In this document: positions 20,701 to 24,716 of the stretch, piece by piece
Layout: each line of letters starts with the position of its first letter
Position numbering within the stretch: position 1 is the stretch's first letter
Assembly: GCA_036787815.1 (NCBI GenBank)
Contig: DAIQOP010000019.1
Coordinates: 1 to 24,716 of the forward strand
DNA: 24,716 nucleotides
From: DATBAK01 sp036787815
GTDB taxonomy: Bacteria; Actinomycetota; Acidimicrobiia; IMCC26256; PALSA-610
Direction: 5' to 3'
Translations under genes and position numbers: made by a program
The notes under the pieces: generated by a model
Told to the model about the DNA's origin: nothing
The model's database searches: none
Seen by the model: the letters and a program-made list of their open reading frames with translations, nothing else

Positions 20701-22552
20701 TACCCGGGGTGATGGGGCGGAGGACGAATCGCTCGATCCACGCCGGTGCGCGGCCGCGGGGTGTCACCCCGTACGGCCGTTCCTCCACCACCTGCACGCC
20801 CATGTTCTGGAGGAGCGGCATGATCTCCGACAGCACGATCGGGGCACCCGCGCCCAGGATCGTGAGCACGAAGAGACCGTCGGTGCGGGTCAGCCGGGTC
20901 GCGAGGTCCGGTCGCTCGGGAAGGTGCTCCAGGCACCCGATGTCGGCGACGGCCGTGGTCGGTGGCGTCTCGTCGGTGTACGCCGCGGGGAACGCGTCGC
21001 CGTAGACACGGTGGAGCGCGCGCCCGGTGTCGTCGCCGTGCGCGACGACGAGGGCGTCGCGCAGCTCGTCGGACCACGAGCGCGTCGCGGCGGCAACGTC
21101 GGCCTCGACCCGTGCGATGTCGACGTCGCTCACGTATCCGGGCACGGTGCGCAGCACGATGTGGAGCCGCGCCAGCACCGATTCCGACACGAGCACCTGG
21201 TACTCCTCGCCGGTCGCGCGGAACGCGTGGTGCAGGATCTCGGTGATCTTGAGCCGCAACGCGGTGGTGTACCGGTCGCGGGGGAGGTACACGAGGCACG
21301 AGACGAACCGGCCGTAGGGATCGTGCCGCACGAACACCCGCACCCGCCGGCGTTCCTCGAGCTGGAGGATGCCCATCGCGGTGTCGTACAACTCGTCGAC
21401 CGACGCCTGGAACAGCTCGTCGCGCGGGTAGCTCTCGAGGACGGCCAGCAGGTCGCGCGCGCTGTGGCTCCGGGGCGCGAAGCCGGCGTGGGCCACGATC
21501 GCGTCGACCTTGTCGCGCAGCAGTGGGATGTCGTGCGGGTTCGAGTGGTACGCCTCCGAGGTGTATAGGCCGACGAAGCGCCGCTCGCCACAGACCTCGC
21601 CGGCGTCGTCGAACTGCTTCACGCCCACGTAGTCGAGGTACGCCGAACGATGGACGGTCGAGCGCGCGCTGCCCTTGGTGAGGACCAGCACGGCGTTGTC
21701 GCTGGTGCGCCGGCGCAGCTCCGGTGGGAGACGCGACCGGGACGGTCCCTCGACGCGATCGGCTCGGTCGCGGAGGATGCCGAGGCCGGTGCCGGGCACC
21801 GCGCTCAGCACGTCGGAGCCCTGGGCCTCGCGCACCGAGTACTCGCGATAGCCCGTGAACATGAAGTGGTCGGCCGCCATCCAGCGCAGCAACGCGACGG
21901 CCGACGCGCGCTCGGCCGCCCTCGTCGGTGACGGGTCGCGTTCGAGCCCGTCGGCGGTGTCGGCCAACCGGCGGAGCATCTCCGGCCAGTCGGTCGTCGC
22001 CGCGTCGACGTCGGCCAGCACGCGGACGAGGTCGGCGTGCAGTGACGCGAGCTCGCCGCGGTCGGTGGTGCGTTCCACCTCGACGTGCACGAACGATTCG
22101 AGCTGCCCCTGAGCCGCCGGCCCGGCGAGGCCCGACAGGTTCCCGTCTTCGTCGCGCAGCAGGGCGACGACGGGGTGCACGACGAGCTGGACGGCGAGGC
22201 CGTGCCGTTCGAGCTCGACGGTGACGGAGTCGACGAGGAACGGCTTGTCGTCGACGACGATCTCGATCACCGTGTGCGGCGACTGCCATCCGTCGGTCCC
22301 CGCGGCGGGATTGCTCAGCCGCACCAGTGCCTCGCCGCGCGCGCGGCGGGCGGCGAGGCGCCAGTGGGCCTGCGCGGCCCCGGCGAGATCCTCGACGCGG
22401 CGCGATTCGAGGTCGTCGAGCGCGACGTCGGCGTAGTAGCGACGGATGAACTCCGCGATCCCGGGTGCCTGGCCGGCGGCCACGAACGCCGAAGCCAACC
22501 CGCACAATCGGTCGAGGAGATCCGCGCGGGCATCCTCGAGCGTCGCCGCCAT
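17750..22552 (-). CDS. NAD-specific glutamate dehydrogenase, large (about 180 kDa) class
   Basis: A 1600-residue enzyme, close to the usual 1550-1650 of the large NAD-dependent class found in Streptomyces, Pseudomonas and Caulobacter. It converts glutamate to 2-oxoglutarate and ammonia, mainly for catabolism. The catalytic region lies around residues 800-840: GGIRWSDRREDFRTEI, then KAQTVKNAV (Lys823, Lys828) and GAKGGF (836-841). GDMSGDVFGNGMLLS and the later GGIGTYVK are further class signatures. The long N-terminal half holds the regulatory domains typical of this class. The ATG at 22552 is chosen because a TACCCT hexamer ends seven bases upstream (leaderless) and because longer frames run into hisN on the other strand. 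It is followed by the overlapping kinase-fold gene. Confidence 0.96.
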   Translation of the reverse strand: MAATLEDARADLLDRLCGLASAFVAAGQAPGIAEFIRRYYADVALDDLESRRVEDLAGAAQAHWRLAARRARGEALVRLSNPAAGTDGWQSPHTVIEIVVDDKPFLVDSVTVELERHGLAVQLVVHPVVALLRDEDGNLSGLAGPAAQGQLESFVHVEVERTTDRGELASLHADLVRVLADVDAATTDWPEMLRRLADTADGLERDPSPTRAAERASAVALLRWMAADHFMFTGYREYSVREAQGSDVLSAVPGTGLGILRDRADRVEGPSRSRLPPELRRRTSDNAVLVLTKGSARSTVHRSAYLDYVGVKQFDDAGEVCGERRFVGLYTSEAYHSNPHDIPLLRDKVDAIVAHAGFAPRSHSARDLLAVLESYPRDELFQASVDELYDTAMGILQLEERRRVRVFVRHDPYGRFVSCLVYLPRDRYTTALRLKITEILHHAFRATGEEYQVLVSESVLARLHIVLRTVPGYVSDVDIARVEADVAAATRSWSDELRDALVVAHGDDTGRALHRVYGDAFPAAYTDETPPTTAVADIGCLEHLPERPDLATRLTRTDGLFVLTILGAGAPIVLSEIMPLLQNMGVQVVEERPYGVTPRGRAPAWIERFVLRPITPGTALDSDGPGSAFREAFTAVVRGIAESDAFNGLVLTAGLAWREVSVLRAYSHYLRQAGTPFSQDYIAAALIGHPDLARSLVTLFRERFHPDHAREAAAIDRHVADLTAALDAVTSLDEDRILRALLRLVLATQRTNAYNDTAGAPLAFKLDPTGVPELPKPLPMFEIFVASPRVEGVHLRAGRVARGGIRWSDRREDFRTEILGLMKAQTVKNAVIVPVGAKGGFVVKVPPADRDALAAEVVSCYRAFIGALLELTDNLVDGRPVPPERMVRYDADDPYLVVAADKGTATFSDIANELALTHGYWLGDAFASGGSVGFDHKAMGITARGAWESVKTHFRALGVDVGAAEVTAVGVGDMSGDVFGNGMLLSRHLRLVAAFDHRHIFLDPNPDPEASFAERARLFALARSSWGDYDRTVLSEGGGIYARSLKAIPISEPVQIRLGITQSSLTSAELVSAILRAPVDLLWNGGIGTYVKSSSESHFDVGDKTNDGVRVNANQLRCKVVGEGGNLGFTQRARIEFALAGGRINTDAIDNSAGVDTSDHEVNIKILLDAIVRSGALSLDARNALLDEMTDEVAALVLADNVAQNQTLTIARHQALEMAGVHQRLMIALEARGRLDRDLEFLPDSDTFAARVKAGKGLSVPELSVLLAYSKISLEEDLRESALLDDADIETEIEQYFPTPLRERFASQMERHPLRREIIATRLVNKMVNLAGSTFAFRIAEETGAPADDVVRAHIVAGRIFDQDAIHASIDALDGVVDVDTQTEMHLELRKLVERASRWLVRYRPRPLPIAATVAELAPGVAECRASMPALLRGGEREWLDSFRYSLTARGVPDPFAALLAELESLVGALDVVDVALGIGRPVGEILPMWCAIGDRLRLDWLRDRILDDLPRDDRWQALARSGLRDDLSNERRSLVTSVLTFAPGVSADDALDRWSASHPGLDHAMSVLDDLKKEANYDVATLSVGLRELRNLSQGEVKR

Positions 22553-22559
22553 CAGTCGG

Positions 22560-22565
22560 AGGGTA
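22560..22565 (-). promoter_or_regulatory. -10 hexamer of the glutamate dehydrogenase operon
   Basis: TACCCT on the minus strand ends seven bases before the ATG at 22552, so the transcript is probably leaderless. It lies 24 bases from the divergent hexamer of the phosphatase gene. Confidence 0.55.
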
Positions 22566-22589
22566 GCGCTCCCACCGACCCCGCCTGCG

Positions 22590-22595
22590 TAGGCT
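22590..22595 (+). promoter_or_regulatory. -10 hexamer of the histidinol-phosphatase gene
   Basis: TAGGCT ends eight bases before the GTG at 22604. The same hexamer precedes the FGGY kinase gene. No ribosome site is visible, consistent with leaderless translation. Confidence 0.55.
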
Positions 22596-22603
22596 CGGCC
22601 GCC

Positions 22604-23404
22604 GTGGACGTCACACGAGGCCTCGCACTCGCGCTCGAGCTCGCCGAGATCGCCGACGCGATCACCGTTGACCGCTTCCGCGCCGTCGATCTCGTGGTCG
22701 AGACGAAGCCCGACCTCACTCCCGTCACCGAGGCCGATCAGGCGGTCGAGCGTGCGCTGCGCGGCCATCTCGCCGAGCACGCGCCGAGCCACGGCGTGCT
22801 GGGCGAGGAGTACGGCCACGAGATCGCCGAGGGCGACTTCCGTTGGATCATCGACCCGATCGACGGCACCAAGAGCTACGTCCGGGGTGTGCCGGTATGG
22901 GCGACGCTCATCGCGCTGGAGCATCTCGGTGTGCCCGTCGTCGGCGTCGTGTCGGCCCCGGCGTTGGGCACCCGCTGGTGGGCGGCCCACGGACTCGGGG
23001 CGTTCCGCAACGGCACCCCGATCAGGGTGTCGGCCGTGCACGAGCTCGGCGACGCGCAGATCTCGTTCGCCTGGGACACCAAGTCCCGCTACGACACCGA
23101 GCGGATCGGCGACCGCATGCTCGATCTCGCGCACCGCTGCTGGCGGACGCGCGGGCTCGGCGATTTCTGGCAGCACGCGCTCGTGGCCGAGGGTGCGTTC
23201 GACATCTCGGTCGACCCCATCGTCGCCTACTGGGACGCGGCCGCGCTGCTTCCGATCATCGAGGAGGCGGGTGGGCGGTGGAGCACGGTCGAGGGCGATC
23301 GGCCGGGTCTGCCCGAAAGTCTCGTGTGCACGAACGGGCTGCTGCACGACACGGTCGTCGAGCTCCTTGCTCCCGGCGCCGCGGCGACTTCGCCCGCCCC
23401 CTAG
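22604..23404 (+). CDS. hisN: Histidinol-phosphatase (inositol monophosphatase family)
   Basis: A 266-residue metal-dependent phosphatase. The metal-binding residues are Glu68/Glu69 in GEEYG, Asp84 and Asp87 in DPIDGTK (84-90), and Asp211 in YWDAAALLPIIEEAGG. The stretch DPIDGTKSYVRGVPVWATLI is characteristic of HisN-type histidinol-phosphatases rather than general inositol monophosphatases. It would remove phosphate from L-histidinol phosphate in histidine synthesis. GLGDFWQHALVAEGAFDI is also typical. The GTG start is supported by the TAGGCT hexamer just upstream and by the family's usual N-terminal length. It is divergent from glutamate dehydrogenase. Other his genes are not in view, so inositol or another sugar phosphate cannot be fully excluded. 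Confidence 0.9.
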   Translation: MDVTRGLALALELAEIADAITVDRFRAVDLVVETKPDLTPVTEADQAVERALRGHLAEHAPSHGVLGEEYGHEIAEGDFRWIIDPIDGTKSYVRGVPVWATLIALEHLGVPVVGVVSAPALGTRWWAAHGLGAFRNGTPIRVSAVHELGDAQISFAWDTKSRYDTERIGDRMLDLAHRCWRTRGLGDFWQHALVAEGAFDISVDPIVAYWDAAALLPIIEEAGGRWSTVEGDRPGLPESLVCTNGLLHDTVVELLAPGAAATSPAP

Positions 23405-23407
23405 GCT
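23402..23407 (+). promoter_or_regulatory. -10 hexamer of the FGGY kinase gene
   Basis: TAGGCT, overlapping the stop codon of the phosphatase gene, ends nine bases before the kinase ATG. It suggests that the kinase has its own leaderless promoter even though the genes are only 12 bases apart. Confidence 0.45.
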
Positions 23408-23416
23408 CCCCGGGCC

Positions 23417-24716
23417 ATGCCCCAGAACGTGACGGTCGGCATCGACATCGGTACCTCATCGGTGAAGGCGATCGCGGCCGACGCCGACGGCACGGTGGTG
23501 GCCGCGGCGCGGATTCCCCACACGTTCTCGGTCCCGGCGCCGTTGCAGTTCGAGCACGACGCGCGCGCGGCATGGTTCGACGGCCCGCGCGCGGCGTTGG
23601 CCGCGCTGGGCCCGATCGACGCGGCGGGAGTCGCGGTCGCGGCGATGGTGCCCTCGCTCACCGCGGTCGACACCGACGGGATGCCGTGCGCGCCCGGGCT
23701 CCTCTACGGCGACGAGCGCGGGAGCGGCGGCGCCGGCAACCCGGTCGAGAGCGGTGAGTTCGGTCGCTTCCTCTCGTGGCTCGCGGCGGAGGTGCCCCAC
23801 GCGCGCGGGTACTGGCCCGCGCAGGCCGTCGCCAACTTCGCGCTCTGTGGTGAGCCGGTGATGAGCACGACGGCCGCCGCGCTCGCGTATCCACTCTTCA
23901 ACTGGGTCGGGTGGGACGAAGCGGCGCTCGGCTCACTCGGGGTACGCCTCGATCAGCTGCCCGCGCTCGCCCCGTCGGGCACCGCCGCGGCAGAGGTGGC
24001 CGGCCGACCGGGATGCGTCCTCGAGGGCGGCACCATCGACGCGATGGCGGAGCAGATCGTCGCGGGTGCCGACGCCGACGGCGACGTGCTCGTCATCTGC
24101 GGAACCACGCTGATCGTCTGGTGCGTCACCCCCGAGCTGGCCGACGTCTCGGGATACTTCCCGATGCCGCATACGACCCGCGGCAAGTTCCTCGTCGGCG
24201 GGCCGAGCAACGCCGGCGGCCTCTTCCTCGACTGGGCCCGTCGCCTGCTGCGCGAGGCGGCACCGGCGGGCGCGCAGGCCCTCGATCCGGGCCGCGTCCC
24301 GGTGTGGGTGCCCTACCTGCGGGGCGAGCGCACGCCGCTGAACGACTCGACCCGTCGCGCCCAGCTCGTCGACCTCGATCTCACCCACGGCCCGGCCGAG
24401 GTGCGCCGTGCGGCGTTCGAGGCCGCGGGATTCATCACGCGCCGGATGATCGAGGCGTCGCCGACACCCGCCCGGCGCATCGTGGCGACCGGCGGTGGAG
24501 TGCGGGTCGACGAGTGGGTGCAGTGCCTCGCCGACTGCACCGGACTCCCCGTCGATGTCGTCGCGGTACCGGAGGGTGGCGCGCTCGGCGCGGCGTTCCT
24601 CGCGCGCGTCGCCGCGGGATTGGAAACGTCGACCGCCGACGCCGGGCGGTGGGCGCGCTCGGAGCGCACGGTCGAACCCGACCGCGCGTGGCTCACCCCG
24701 GTCGCCGATCGGTACG
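23417..24716 (+). CDS. FGGY-family carbohydrate kinase (partial, runs off the window)
   Basis: An open frame of 433 codons from the ATG to the window edge with no stop, so the 3' end is missing; the family is usually about 480-500 residues. It begins with the phosphate-binding motif VGIDIGTSSVKA (7-18, Asp10), has ICGTT (227-231) as the second phosphate loop, and ATGGG (357-361) followed by VDEWVQCLADCTGLPVDV and EGGALGAAFLA as the adenosine-binding region. This is the xylulokinase/gluconokinase/glycerol kinase fold. The C-terminal motifs look most like xylulokinase, but the sugar cannot be fixed from sequence. It follows hisN by 12 bases and has its own promoter-like hexamer. Confidence 0.9.
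   Translation, partial: MPQNVTVGIDIGTSSVKAIAADADGTVVAAARIPHTFSVPAPLQFEHDARAAWFDGPRAALAALGPIDAAGVAVAAMVPSLTAVDTDGMPCAPGLLYGDERGSGGAGNPVESGEFGRFLSWLAAEVPHARGYWPAQAVANFALCGEPVMSTTAAALAYPLFNWVGWDEAALGSLGVRLDQLPALAPSGTAAAEVAGRPGCVLEGGTIDAMAEQIVAGADADGDVLVICGTTLIVWCVTPELADVSGYFPMPHTTRGKFLVGGPSNAGGLFLDWARRLLREAAPAGAQALDPGRVPVWVPYLRGERTPLNDSTRRAQLVDLDLTHGPAEVRRAAFEAAGFITRRMIEASPTPARRIVATGGGVRVDEWVQCLADCTGLPVDVVAVPEGGALGAAFLARVAAGLETSTADAGRWARSERTVEPDRAWLTPVADRY

Noticed and set aside
19470..22505. Long arginine-rich minus-strand frame within glutamate dehydrogenase
   Set aside because: It overlaps the enzyme's frame on the same strand and has the R/A/G-rich composition of a shifted GC-rich frame.

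Overview
The window is high-GC DNA with many GTG starts, four-base start/stop overlaps and -10-like hexamers lying 6-9 bases before start codons. Together with a very long NAD-dependent glutamate dehydrogenase, a HelZ-type SNF2 helicase and a GYWLVASDGG-type repeat protein, this points to an actinobacterium, most likely of the Acidimicrobiia (inference; there is no rRNA to test it). No CRISPR, tRNA, rRNA or intact insertion sequence was found.

Layout. (1) 198-3985, minus strand: a tightly coupled operon resembling the maturation part of a methylamine-utilisation (mau) locus. It encodes a MauE-like membrane protein, a membrane-anchored MauD-like thioredoxin-fold protein (CVTC), a possible 24-residue one-helix peptide, a multi-span membrane protein, a 159-residue unknown, and a Tat-exported protein. 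The last joins a 24-cysteine domain resembling methylamine dehydrogenase light chain to six 42-residue propeller-like repeats. No heavy chain, MauG or amicyanin gene is present here. (2) 3986-4494: a 509-base gap. (3) 4495-8060, plus: HelZ-type helicase and a coupled 99-residue unknown. (4) 8120-10722, plus: zinc-ribbon SAM methyltransferase, then an amidohydrolase overlapping a VOC-fold protein. (5) 10723-12870: a patchy, lower-GC stretch with a GNAT remnant, a 24-bp perfect palindrome, a small lipoprotein, a truncated MTH1187-family gene, an alpha/beta hydrolase and an intact MTH1187-family gene. (6) 12896-15224: an oxygenase-like gene divergent from a thiolase; the thiolase is flanked by two similar 47-base dyad elements. 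(7) 15360-16756, plus: ECF sigma factor coupled to a one-helix membrane protein, probably its regulator. (8) 16749-22552, minus: large glutamate dehydrogenase followed by an overlapping kinase-fold gene whose catalytic Asp is Asn. (9) 22604-24716, plus: histidinol-phosphatase-type enzyme and an FGGY sugar kinase cut by the window edge.

The most interesting element is the mau-like operon. MauD and MauE are known to be needed for production of the disulfide-rich methylamine dehydrogenase light chain. Here the same helpers are coupled to a light-chain-like domain that seems to lack the second tryptophan of the tryptophan tryptophylquinone cofactor and carries its own propeller-like domain. It may be a dedicated export and disulfide-folding pathway for a surface protein rather than an amine dehydrogenase.
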